The notes below the pieces were generated by a model. The model was not told the DNA's origin and made no database searches. It was given only the letters and a program-made list of their open reading frames with translations. A stretch of 64,000 nucleotides of DNA from Streptomyces sp. TRM49041 (lineage in GTDB: Bacteria; Actinomycetota; Actinomycetes; Streptomycetales; Streptomycetaceae), in contig NZ_VSRY01000095.1 of the NCBI RefSeq assembly GCF_008271805.1, positions 62,001 to 126,000 on the forward strand, given 5' to 3'. This document shows, one piece after another, positions 8,737 through 15,934 of the stretch (the first letter of the stretch is position 1; every line of letters begins with the position of its first letter). The position numbers were made by a program, and so were the translations under genes.

Positions 8737-9540
8737 TTACGCGGACCGGCGAGCGCGGCGGTAGAGGACCGTGCCGCCGAGCAGCGCGGCCGCACCGGCC
8801 GGGGCGAGCATGCCGAGCGCGGCGGAGCCGGTCTGGGCCAGCTCGTCGTCGCTGCCGACGCCCTGCGGAGTGGCTGCGTTCGGCTCGAGCGGGGAGCCGG
8901 AGTCGCCGGGCGTACGGGACTCACCGGGGTTGGCCGGGTTGGCGGGCTCGCCCGGGTCGACGGGGGTAGCCGGGTCGACCGGAGTACCCGGGTCGACGGG
9001 GGTGCCCGGGTCGACCGGAGTACCCGGGTCGACCGGGTTGCCCGGGTCGACGGGGGTGCCCGGGTCGACGGGGGTGCCCGGGTCGACCGGGCTGCCCGGG
9101 GTGTTCGGGGTCGTCGAGCCGTTGGCGCAGCCGTTGCCGAAGGACGGGTTCAGACCGCCCACCACGTCCACGCTGTTGCCGCAGGCGTTCACCGGCACGT
9201 TGACCGGCGCCTGGACGTTGTTGCCGGACACGACACCCGGCGAGTCGCTGGTCGAGCTGCTCGCGTGTGCGCCGCTCGCGTTTGCGCCGCTCGACCCGTT
9301 GGCGCACGTGTTGCCGAACACGGGGTTGAGCACCCCGACCACGTTGACGGTGTTCCCGCACGCGTTCACCGGCACGCTGACCGGCACCTGCACCGAGTTG
9401 CCGGACACGACGCCGGGGGAGTTGGACGCGACCCCGTCCGCTCCCGCGCCGTTCGTCGCTTGTGCGTAGCCGCCGCCGAGGGCGAGCACGCCGCCCGCCG
9501 CCGCCACAATGGTCAGGCCTTTGCGCGTGACCTGTCGCAT
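8737..9540 (-). CDS. chpC: Long chaplin with sortase sorting signal
   Basis: A 267-residue secreted hydrophobin-like surface protein. It has a signal peptide (about 1-28), then two chaplin domains that each contain [14 protein letters not shown] and a closing CANG. A proline-rich linker of PVDPGT repeats (about 147-196) is followed by LAQTG, a hydrophobic helix and the basic tail RRARRSA, a sortase E-type wall-anchoring signal. Long chaplins anchor the amyloid sheath of aerial hyphae and spores. ATG 9540 is the start because it opens the signal peptide [10 protein letters not shown]. Its pairing with a short chaplin matches the chpC-chpH arrangement known in Streptomyces coelicolor; the letter assignment is inferred from that order. 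Confidence 0.88.
   Translation of the reverse strand: MRQVTRKGLTIVAAAGGVLALGGGYAQATNGAGADGVASNSPGVVSGNSVQVPVSVPVNACGNTVNVVGVLNPVFGNTCANGSSGANASGAHASSSTSDSPGVVSGNNVQAPVNVPVNACGNSVDVVGGLNPSFGNGCANGSTTPNTPGSPVDPGTPVDPGTPVDPGNPVDPGTPVDPGTPVDPGTPVDPATPVDPGEPANPANPGESRTPGDSGSPLEPNAATPQGVGSDDELAQTGSAALGMLAPAGAAALLGGTVLYRRARRSA
8951..9094. repeat. Eight tandem 18-bp repeats in the chaplin linker
   Basis: Eight head-to-tail copies of an 18-bp unit (consensus cccgggtcgacSggRgtR) encode PVDPGT hexapeptides. Sequence differences between copies are mostly at wobble positions. Because the unit is 18 bp, copy number changes would stay in frame and alter linker length only. Confidence 0.9.
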
Positions 9541-9689
9541 AGCTTGTTCCTGCCTTCTAGGCTTCCGAATGCCTCCGAGCACCTCGCGCGGAGGACGAAC
9601 ACCCACCGGCCCCGGAGCGCATGGCGCGCGCTCCGAGGCCGACCGGGCTCAGACCCTCACGGGTCGAGACTCAACGCCTCGGCGAGAGC

Positions 9690-9923
9690 TCAGGCGTTGG
9701 CGCAGGCATTGCCGAAGGCGGGGTTCAGCAGGCCGATGACGTCGACCGTGTTGCCGCAGGCGTTGATCGGTACGTGGACCGGCACCTGGACGACGTTGCC
9801 CGAGATGACACCAGGGGAGCCGACCGCCCCACCCTGGGCGCCCGCGTCGGCGACGGCCATGCCCGCGCCGGCCAGCACCAGACCGCCGGTGGCAGCCGCA
9901 GTCGCGACAACCTTCTTGATCAT
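9690..9923 (-). CDS. chpH: Short chaplin
   Basis: A 77-residue secreted amyloid-forming surfactant protein of the aerial hypha sheath. It has a signal peptide (about 1-26, MIKKVVATAAATGG...) and one chaplin domain: GSPGVISGNVVQVPVHVP, then NACGNTVDVIGLLNPAFGN and the closing CANA. The two cysteines form the conserved intradomain disulphide. The start ATG 9923 has a full AGGAGG six bases upstream. It sits immediately upstream of the long chaplin on the same strand with a 149-bp gap. A sigma-BldN-like promoter lies 49 bp upstream of its start. Confidence 0.92.
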   Translation of the reverse strand: MIKKVVATAAATGGLVLAGAGMAVADAGAQGGAVGSPGVISGNVVQVPVHVPINACGNTVDVIGLLNPAFGNACANA

Positions 9924-9971
9924 TGTTCCTCCTTGTTGGCAATGCGGTCCCAGCCGCGGACCGCACCACCT

Positions 9972-9999
9972 GTAACGAGAGGAAGCCAAGCGGGCTACG
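9972..9999 (-). promoter_or_regulatory. Candidate sigma-BldN promoter of the short chaplin gene
   Basis: Read on the minus strand, CGTAGC, then exactly 16 bases, then CGTTAC. As I remember it, the published BldN consensus is close to CGTAAC-N16-CGTTGA, and chaplin genes are established BldN targets. The -10 end lies 49 bp upstream of the chaplin start codon. Confidence 0.55.
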
Positions 10000-10101
10000 A
10001 GGCAGCGACCCCGTTCACCCTTTTCGGTCAGACGTGCACACGCGGGCGATTGTTGGAGCGTCGTTTCAGACGACTTTCAGCTCGCGTATCCCGGGGTCCC
10101 C

Positions 10102-11436
10102 TCAGCTGGCGTCGATGAACCGGTCCAGGACCCGCGCACCGAACTCCAGGCCCTCCACGGGCACGCGCTCGTCGACGCCGTGGAACATCCCGGCGAAGTC
10201 GAGCTCCGGCGGCAGCTTGAGCGGTGCGAAGCCGAAGCAGCGGATGCCCAGGTCGTCGAAGGACTTGGCGTCGGTACCGCCGGAGAGCATGTACGGCACG
10301 GCCCGGGCGATCGGGTCCTCGGCCCGCAGCGCCGACTGCATGGCGTCCACCAGGTCGCCGTCGAAGCTGGTCTCCAGCGCCTTGTCCGCGTGTACGTCCT
10401 CGCGCTTCACGCGCGGTCCGAGCAGCCGGTCGAGGTCGGCGAGGAACTCCTCCTCGTACCCGGGCAGGAACCTTCCGTCGACATGGGCGGTGGCCTGGCC
10501 TGGGATGACGTTCACCTTGTAGCCCGCGCCGAGCATGGTCGGGGCCGCGGAGTTACGGAGCGTGGCGCCGACCATCTTGGCGATACCGCCCAGCTTGGCG
10601 AGAGTGGCCTCCATGTCCTCCGGGTCGAGCGGTGTGCCGATCGCGTCGGACAGCTCGTCCAGGAACGACCGTACGGTCTTGGTGACCCTCACCGGCCACT
10701 GGTGCCGGCCGACGCGGCCCACCGCCTCGCACAGCTCCGTGATGGCGTTGTCGTCGTTGGTCATGGAGCCGTGCCCGGCGGTGCCCTCGACGGTCAGCCG
10801 CATCCAGTGCATGCCCTTCTGCGCCGTCTCGACGAGATACAGCCGCAGCTTCTCGTTGACCGTGAAGGAGAAGCCGCCGACCTCGCCGATCGCCTCCGAG
10901 ACGCCGTCGAAGAGCTCGGGGTGCTTGTCGACCAGATAACGGGCGCCGTATGTGCCGCCCGCCTCCTCGTCCGCGAGGAACGCCAGGACGATGTCGCGCG
11001 GCGGCTTCCGGCCGCTGCGCATCCGGTCCCGTACGACCGCGAGGGTCATCGCGTCCATGTCCTTCATGTCGACCGCGCCGCGGCCCCAGACGCACCCGTC
11101 GGCGATCTCGCCGGAGAACGGGTCGTGCGTCCAGTCGGCGGCGTTGGCGGGGACGACGTCGGTGTGGCCGTGGATGAGGAGCGCGGGCCGCGATGGGTCC
11201 TCGCCCTCGATCCGGGCGACCGTGGAGGCGCGGCCCTTGTGGGACTCGAAGATCTTGGGCTCCAGGCCCACCTCCGCGAGCTTCTCCGCGACGTACTCGG
11301 CGGCGGCGCGCTCGCCGGGGCCGGAGTGGTCGCCGTAGTTGCTGGTGTCGATACGGATGAGCTCGCTGCAGAGGTCGACGACCTCGCTCTCGGCGGTGGC
11401 GCCGGGGCCGGTCCTGGCCTGGTTCGACACGCTCAC
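10102..11436 (-). CDS. M20 family metallopeptidase
   Basis: A 444-residue cytoplasmic zinc-dependent amidohydrolase or peptidase of the M20/M25/M40 superfamily. Metal ligands and catalytic residues are recognisable in LLIHGHTDVVPA, GRGAVDMKD, LAFLADEEAGG and the C-terminal HGVDERVP. A dimerisation domain interrupts the catalytic domain in the middle (about 190-310), as expected for the family. The GTG start at 11436 is preceded by GGAGG; an upstream extension would run into the tRNA promoter region. The family includes aminoacylases, carboxypeptidases and dipeptidases, and the substrate is not resolvable here. The gene stands alone. Confidence 0.85.
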   Translation of the reverse strand: MSVSNQARTGPGATAESEVVDLCSELIRIDTSNYGDHSGPGERAAAEYVAEKLAEVGLEPKIFESHKGRASTVARIEGEDPSRPALLIHGHTDVVPANAADWTHDPFSGEIADGCVWGRGAVDMKDMDAMTLAVVRDRMRSGRKPPRDIVLAFLADEEAGGTYGARYLVDKHPELFDGVSEAIGEVGGFSFTVNEKLRLYLVETAQKGMHWMRLTVEGTAGHGSMTNDDNAITELCEAVGRVGRHQWPVRVTKTVRSFLDELSDAIGTPLDPEDMEATLAKLGGIAKMVGATLRNSAAPTMLGAGYKVNVIPGQATAHVDGRFLPGYEEEFLADLDRLLGPRVKREDVHADKALETSFDGDLVDAMQSALRAEDPIARAVPYMLSGGTDAKSFDDLGIRCFGFAPLKLPPELDFAGMFHGVDERVPVEGLEFGARVLDRFIDAS

Positions 11437-11606
11437 GCTGGTTCCTCCCGCGTCGGTGCTGTCGGTGCTGGTGGTCTGGCGCCATCCTCCTCCCGACGGG
11501 GCGCCCGGCCCAAGGGCACCCGGGGGCGGGGGCGTGATCGGGCACGCCGAATGTTTGCTATGGTTTTCCACGTCGGAACGGCCCAGGGCCGCGAGACAGA
11601 CACCTT

Positions 11607-11694
11607 GTCCGGGTGGCGGAATGGCAGACGCGCTAGCTTGAGGTGCTAGTGCCCTTTATCGGGCGTGGGGGTTCAAGTCCCCCCTCGGACACCA
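11607..11694 (+). tRNA. tRNA-Leu (GAG)
   Basis: A complete class II tRNA. The acceptor stem is GTCCGGG/CTCGGAC, the anticodon stem is CTAGC/GCTAG with loop TTGAGGT (anticodon GAG), the variable arm is long and G/C rich, and the T-arm has GGTTCAAGTCC. The CCA end is encoded at 11692-11694. It reads leucine CUC/CUU codons. Confidence 0.95.
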
Positions 11695-11698
11695 CGCG

Positions 11699-11725
11699 AA
11701 GACCCCAGTCCTTCTGGGGTCTTTC
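11699..11725 (+). terminator. tRNA-Leu terminator
   Basis: A perfect 10-bp stem AAGACCCCAG/CTGGGGTCTT with a 5-base loop, followed by a short T-rich run. It starts 5 bp after the tRNA CCA and ends about 47 bp before the ROK regulator start. Confidence 0.8.
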
Positions 11726-11771
11726 TGCTGTTGCGCTGATGTGCTGGTGCGCTGCTGCTCTGCGAGAGGCG

Positions 11772-13034
11772 ATGAAGAAGACACTGGATCCGCTGGAGCC
11801 CAAGGCCGACAAGGCCACCGTGCGGCGGCACAATCTGAGCCTCGTGCTGCGGGCCGTGCACGACGAGGGCGAGGCCACCCGGGCGGCGGTCGCGGCACGG
11901 GTGGGCCTGACGCGGGCGGCGGTGTCGTCGCTGGTCGAGCAATTGCTCGGCAGCGGTTTTCTGACCGAGTCGGGCAAGACCTTCAGCGGGCAGGCGGGGC
12001 GGCCGGGGACGGCGCTGCGGGTGGCGCGGACCGGGCCGGCCGGGCTCGGCGTCGAGATCAACGTCGATTACGTGTCGGTGTGCGTCGTCGACCTGGCCGG
12101 TACCGACCGTGTGCGCCTCACCGAGCATCTGGACAACCGGGATGTACCGCCCGGTGAGGTGCTGGCGCGGGCGGCCCGGATCGCGGCGCGGACGCTGGAG
12201 TCGGCGGGCGAGCAGGAGCTGCGCCCCGCCGGGGTACGGCTCGCGCTGCCCGGCCTCGTGTCCGGGGGCACCGTCCGGCAGGCGCCCAACCTGGGCTGGA
12301 ACCAGGTCGCGGCGGAGGACCTGTTCGGGCAGGCCCTGGGCGCCCTGCGGCCGGGGCTCGGGGATCTGCCGGTCGGCTCCGAGAACGAGGCCAACGCGGC
12401 GGCGCTGGCCGAGCTGTGGTTCGGGGACGGGGACGGGGACGGGACCGCGGCGGGACGGACGCGGGCGCGGAGCTTTCTGTACCTGTCCGGTGAGATCGGC
12501 GTGGGCGGCGCCGTCGTCGTCGAGGGGGAGCTGCTGCGCGGGGCGCACGGGTTCGCCGGAGAGATCGGGCATGTGGTGGCGGAAGCGGAGGGCCCGGAGT
12601 GCCGGTGCGGTTCGCGGGGCTGCCTGGAGCAGTACGCCGGGCAGGCCGCGCTGCTGCGGGGCGCCGGGATCGACGAGGACGCGGGCGGGCCGGGGGTCGC
12701 GGAGCTGGAGCGGCGCGCGGCGGCCGGCGACGCCCTCGCGGTCGCGGCGCTGGAGCGGGCGGGGCGGATGCTGGGGCTCGTGGTGTCGGGCGCGGTGAAC
12801 CTGCTGGACCCCGAGGCGGTGGTGCTGGGCGGCGTGTTCCGGCCGCTGATGCCGTGGCTGGGTCCGGCGGCGGACGGTGAGCTGAGCCGACGGGTCGTGT
12901 CGGGGCTGTGGCCGGCGGGCGGCGGGCGGCTGCGCGCGTCGTCCTCGTCGGGGGATGCGGCGCGGGGCGCTGCCGCGCTGGTGGTACGGGACGTGGTGAC
13001 CGATCCGGTCGGGTATGTGGCGCGGGTGGGGTAG
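11772..13034 (+). CDS. ROK family transcriptional regulator (XylR-type)
   Basis: A 420-residue regulator. An N-terminal winged helix (about 20-80: ATRAAVAARVGLTRAAVSSLVEQL) is fused to a ROK sugar-kinase-like domain. This contains LGVEINVDYVSV, GEIGVGGAVVV and the ROK zinc motif region HGFAGEIGHVVAE with CRCGSRGCLE. The architecture is that of XylR/NagC repressors. Its closeness to the xylose genes, convergent with xylA, suggests that it senses xylose and represses the divergent xyl promoters. ATG 11772 has a GAGAGG site; longer frames would run into the tRNA. A short GGGGAC triplet repeat (about 12423-12440) encodes a GDGDGD loop. Confidence 0.87.
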   Translation: MKKTLDPLEPKADKATVRRHNLSLVLRAVHDEGEATRAAVAARVGLTRAAVSSLVEQLLGSGFLTESGKTFSGQAGRPGTALRVARTGPAGLGVEINVDYVSVCVVDLAGTDRVRLTEHLDNRDVPPGEVLARAARIAARTLESAGEQELRPAGVRLALPGLVSGGTVRQAPNLGWNQVAAEDLFGQALGALRPGLGDLPVGSENEANAAALAELWFGDGDGDGTAAGRTRARSFLYLSGEIGVGGAVVVEGELLRGAHGFAGEIGHVVAEAEGPECRCGSRGCLEQYAGQAALLRGAGIDEDAGGPGVAELERRAAAGDALAVAALERAGRMLGLVVSGAVNLLDPEAVVLGGVFRPLMPWLGPAADGELSRRVVSGLWPAGGGRLRASSSSGDAARGAAALVVRDVVTDPVGYVARVG

Positions 13035-13043
13035 CCGGGGTCG

Positions 13044-13083
13044 TCCGTCTCCTGTCCCGCCCCTCCGTCTCCTGTCCCGCCCC
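13044..13083. repeat. Direct tandem 20-bp repeat
   Basis: Two perfect copies of TCCGTCTCCTGTCCCGCCCC lie between the ROK gene stop and the following hairpin. It is probably neutral intergenic duplication. Confidence 0.8.
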
Positions 13084-13087
13084 TTCC

Positions 13088-13123
13088 CGAAACCGGGGGC
13101 TCCGCCTCCGGCCCCCCGTTTCG
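13088..13123. terminator. Hairpin between convergent ROK and xylA genes
   Basis: CGAAAC-CGGGGGC pairs with GGCCCCCCG-TTTCG across a 9-base loop with one mismatch. It is the common actinomycete bidirectional terminator type. Confidence 0.65.
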
Positions 13124-13165
13124 CGCCTGCCGGCGCTTGAACGGCGGAGGTCGGGGGCGGGCCGC

Positions 13166-14335
13166 TCAGCGGGTGGCCAGGAGGTGTTCCATCGCCAGCT
13201 GGTCGAGGCGTTCGAACGCCATGGAGCGCCGGGCGGCGGCCTCGACGTCGAAGCTCTCGTACGCCTTCGGGTCGGCGAGCAGGGCCGCCAGGCCGTCCTC
13301 GGCGGTGGGCCGTGCCAGCTCGGGGAGGCGGGAGGCGGCCAGCGCCTCCTGGACCTCCGGGTCGGCGCGGAAGGCGGCGGCGCGCTCCTTGAGGACGAGG
13401 TAGTTGCGCATGCAGGCGCGGGCGGACTCCCAGACGCCGTCGAAGCCGTCGGTGCGGACGGGCTTGAAGTCGAAGTGCCGGGGGCCCTCGTAGCCGGCGG
13501 TCTCCAGGAGGTCGACGAGCCAGAATGCCTGACGGAGGTCGCCGGCGCCGAAGCGGAAGTCCTGGTCGTACTTGATGCCGGACTGGCCGTTGAGGTCGAT
13601 ATGGAAGAGCTTGCCCGCCCACAGGGCCTGGGCGACGCCGTGCGGGAAGTTGAGGCCGGCCATCTGCTCATGGCCGGTCTCGGGGTTGACGCCGACGAGC
13701 TCGGGGCGCTCCAGGCGCTCGATGAAGGCGAGGGCGTGGCCGACGGTGGGCAGCAGGATGTCGCCGCGCGGCTCGTTGGGCTTGGGCTCGATGGCGAAGC
13801 GCAGATCGTAGCCCTGCTCGGTGACGTACTCGCCGAGCAGGTCGAACGCCTCCTTCATGCGGTCGAGGGCGACGCGGACGTCCTTCGCGGCGCCGGACTC
13901 GGCACCCTCGCGGCCGCCCCAGGCGACGTAGATCCCCGCGCCGAGCTCGACGGCGAGGTCGATGTTGCGGAGGGTCTTGCGGAGCGCGTAGCGGCGGACG
14001 TCGCGGTCGTTGGCGGTGAAGGCGCCGTCCTTGAAGACGGGGTGCGTGAAGAGGTTGGTGGTGGCCATGGGGACCTTCATGCCGGTGCGGTCGAGCGCGT
14101 CACGGAACCGCTTGGCGGCTGCGTCGCGCTCGGCCTCGGAGGAGCCGAACGGGATGAGGTCGTCGTCGTGGAAGGTCACGCCGTGGGCGCCGAGCGCGGC
14201 GAGGCGCTCCACGGACTCGACCGGGTCGAGGGCCGGGCGGGTCGCGGCGCCGAACGGGTCGGCACCCCGCCAGCCCACGGTCCACAGACCGAAGGTGAAC
14301 CTGTCCTCGGGGGTGGGGGTGAAGCGGTCCGGCAT
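13166..14335 (-). CDS. xylA: Xylose isomerase
   Basis: A 389-residue cytoplasmic TIM-barrel enzyme that converts D-xylose to D-xylulose (and glucose to fructose in vitro). The length and the start [17 protein letters not shown] are those of class I Streptomyces xylose isomerases. The catalytic histidine is in VTFHDDD (about 54), metal and substrate residues are in [12 protein letters not shown] (about 180) and [12 protein letters not shown], and the late metal site is in [13 protein letters not shown] 14335 is used; a GTG six bases upstream (14341) is closer to the GAGGGA site and is possible. It is divergent from xylB with 129 bp between starts, and convergent with the ROK regulator. Confidence 0.95.
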   Translation of the reverse strand: MPDRFTPTPEDRFTFGLWTVGWRGADPFGAATRPALDPVESVERLAALGAHGVTFHDDDLIPFGSSEAERDAAAKRFRDALDRTGMKVPMATTNLFTHPVFKDGAFTANDRDVRRYALRKTLRNIDLAVELGAGIYVAWGGREGAESGAAKDVRVALDRMKEAFDLLGEYVTEQGYDLRFAIEPKPNEPRGDILLPTVGHALAFIERLERPELVGVNPETGHEQMAGLNFPHGVAQALWAGKLFHIDLNGQSGIKYDQDFRFGAGDLRQAFWLVDLLETAGYEGPRHFDFKPVRTDGFDGVWESARACMRNYLVLKERAAAFRADPEVQEALAASRLPELARPTAEDGLAALLADPKAYESFDVEAAARRSMAFERLDQLAMEHLLATR

Positions 14336-14359
14336 GGTCACTCGTCCCTCGACTCGGAT

Positions 14360-14383
14360 ATTTGTTTGCTTTGATTACTAATA
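14360..14383. promoter_or_regulatory. AT-rich xyl operator candidate A
   Basis: ATTTGTTTGCTTTGATTACT, an AT-rich island in the xylA-xylB intergenic region, lies about 25-48 bp upstream of the xylA start codon. It shares ATTTGTTT with site B near xylB. It is a plausible target of the neighbouring ROK regulator. Confidence 0.4.
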
Positions 14384-14440
14384 GCCCACACAGCGGCTCC
14401 CGCCAAGAGGGCGCGCCCGCCGCGGCTCTGGTGCCATGGA

Positions 14441-14464
14441 ATTTGTTTTGTGTACGATCAAAAG
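14441..14464. promoter_or_regulatory. AT-rich xyl operator candidate B and xylB -10 box
   Basis: ATTTGTTT at 14441-14448 is followed by TACGAT (14453-14458), a good -10 hexamer placed 6 bases before the xylB ATG. The spacing implies a leaderless xylB transcript with the operator overlapping the promoter. No ribosome binding site is visible, which agrees. Confidence 0.45.
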
Positions 14465-15934
14465 ATGGACTCCCTAGTCATCGGCGTGGACAGCTCCACG
14501 CAGTCGACCAAGGCGGCCGTCGTGGACGCCGCATCGGGCAGGCTCCTCGCCGTGGGCCGCGCTCCGCACACCGTGACCGGAGAGGGCGGCGCCCGGGAGA
14601 GCGACCCCGAGCAGTGGTGGGCCGCACTCGCGGAGGCCGTCGCAGCCGGTCTGAGGGAGGCCGGGGCCGAGCCAGCGGCGGTCACCGGGATCGCCGTCGC
14701 CGGGCAGCAGCACGGGCTCGTCGTACTGGGCTCGGACGGCCGTCCGTCGCGGCCCGCCCTGCTGTGGAACGACACCCGCTCCGCCCCGCAGGCCGTCGCC
14801 CTCACCGACGGACTCGGCGGCCCCGACGCCTGGCTGCGGCGGACCGGTTCCGTGCCCGTGGCCGCCATGACCGCCGCCAAGTGGCGGTGGCTGTGCGAGA
14901 ACGAGCCCCGGGTCGCCGCGGCCGCCGCCGGCGTGCGGCTCCCCCATGACTTCCTGACCGAGAGGCTGTCCGGGGCCGCCGTCACCGACCCCGGCGACGC
15001 GTCCGGGACGTGCTGGTACTCCACCGCGACGGGCGCCTACGACGCCGAGTTGCTCGACCTGCTGGGCGTGGACGCCGCCCTGCTGCCCGAGGTCGCGCCC
15101 ACGGGCGGCACCCGGGTCGGCACGCTGACCGCCTCGGCGGCCGACACGCTCGGGCTGCCCGCCGGGGTCGCCGTCGCGGCCGGGACCGGCGACAACATGG
15201 CCGCCGCCGTCGGGCTCGGCCTCGGCGCGGCCGGGCTGCTCGACCACCCTGCCTTCTCGCTCGGCACGTCCGGCACCGTGTTCGCGGCCACCCGGGTCCG
15301 CCCCGCGACCGCCGCGCTCGCCGGTTTCGCCGCCGCCGACGGCCACGGCACGTACCTGCCGCTGGGCTGCACCCTCAACTGCACGCTCGCCGTCGACAAG
15401 GTGGCCGCGCTGCTGGGCCTGGACCGCGAGGACGCCGCGCCCGGCGGCGAGGCCGTCCTCCTCCCGTACCTCGACGGCGAGCGCACCCCGGACCTGCCGG
15501 GCGCGTCGGGGCTGCTCACCGGGCTCCGCCACGCCACCACGCCGCAGCAGTTGCTCGGCGCCGCCTACGAGGGCGCCGTCTTCGCGCTGCTGCGCGCGCT
15601 GGACGAGCTGCCCACGGCCACCGGCGCCGGTGACGCGCCGCTGCGGCTCGTCGGGGGCGGCTCCCGGGGCCGCACCTGGGTGGAGACCGTGCGCCGGCTC
15701 TCCGGCCGGGCGGTCGTCCTGCCCCGTACGACCGAACTCGTCGCGCTCGGCGCCGCCGCGCTCGCCGCGAGCGCCGCGACCGGGGACGACCCGGTGGCCC
15801 TCGCGGGCGTCTGGCGGACCGGCGAGGGCGAGACGCTGCCGCCGGTCGAGCCCGACCGTGCCACCCTTGACCGGATCGCCGCCGTACTCGACCGGGCGAC
15901 CCCCGCTCTCCTCACCACACAGGGACATCGATGA
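14465..15934 (+). CDS. xylB: Xylulokinase
   Basis: A 489-residue FGGY carbohydrate kinase that phosphorylates D-xylulose to xylulose 5-phosphate. The N-terminal phosphate-binding motif is VIGVDSSTQSTKAAVVD. The substrate and active-site segment is GIAVAGQQHGLV with LLWNDTRSA. The second FGGY domain has VAVAAGTGDNMAAAVG and the adenosine motif LRLVGGGSRGRTW. ATG 14465 fits a leaderless transcript; a GTG at 14450 is an alternative but would lie within the likely promoter. The stop overlaps the start of the alpha-xylosidase gene by 4 bp. Confidence 0.93.
   Translation: MDSLVIGVDSSTQSTKAAVVDAASGRLLAVGRAPHTVTGEGGARESDPEQWWAALAEAVAAGLREAGAEPAAVTGIAVAGQQHGLVVLGSDGRPSRPALLWNDTRSAPQAVALTDGLGGPDAWLRRTGSVPVAAMTAAKWRWLCENEPRVAAAAAGVRLPHDFLTERLSGAAVTDPGDASGTCWYSTATGAYDAELLDLLGVDAALLPEVAPTGGTRVGTLTASAADTLGLPAGVAVAAGTGDNMAAAVGLGLGAAGLLDHPAFSLGTSGTVFAATRVRPATAALAGFAAADGHGTYLPLGCTLNCTLAVDKVAALLGLDREDAAPGGEAVLLPYLDGERTPDLPGASGLLTGLRHATTPQQLLGAAYEGAVFALLRALDELPTATGAGDAPLRLVGGGSRGRTWVETVRRLSGRAVVLPRTTELVALGAAALAASAATGDDPVALAGVWRTGEGETLPPVEPDRATLDRIAAVLDRATPALLTTQGHR

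Noticed and set aside
8951..9094. CRISPR-like array in the chaplin gene
   Set aside because: The repeats are contiguous without spacers and encode an in-frame hexapeptide linker.
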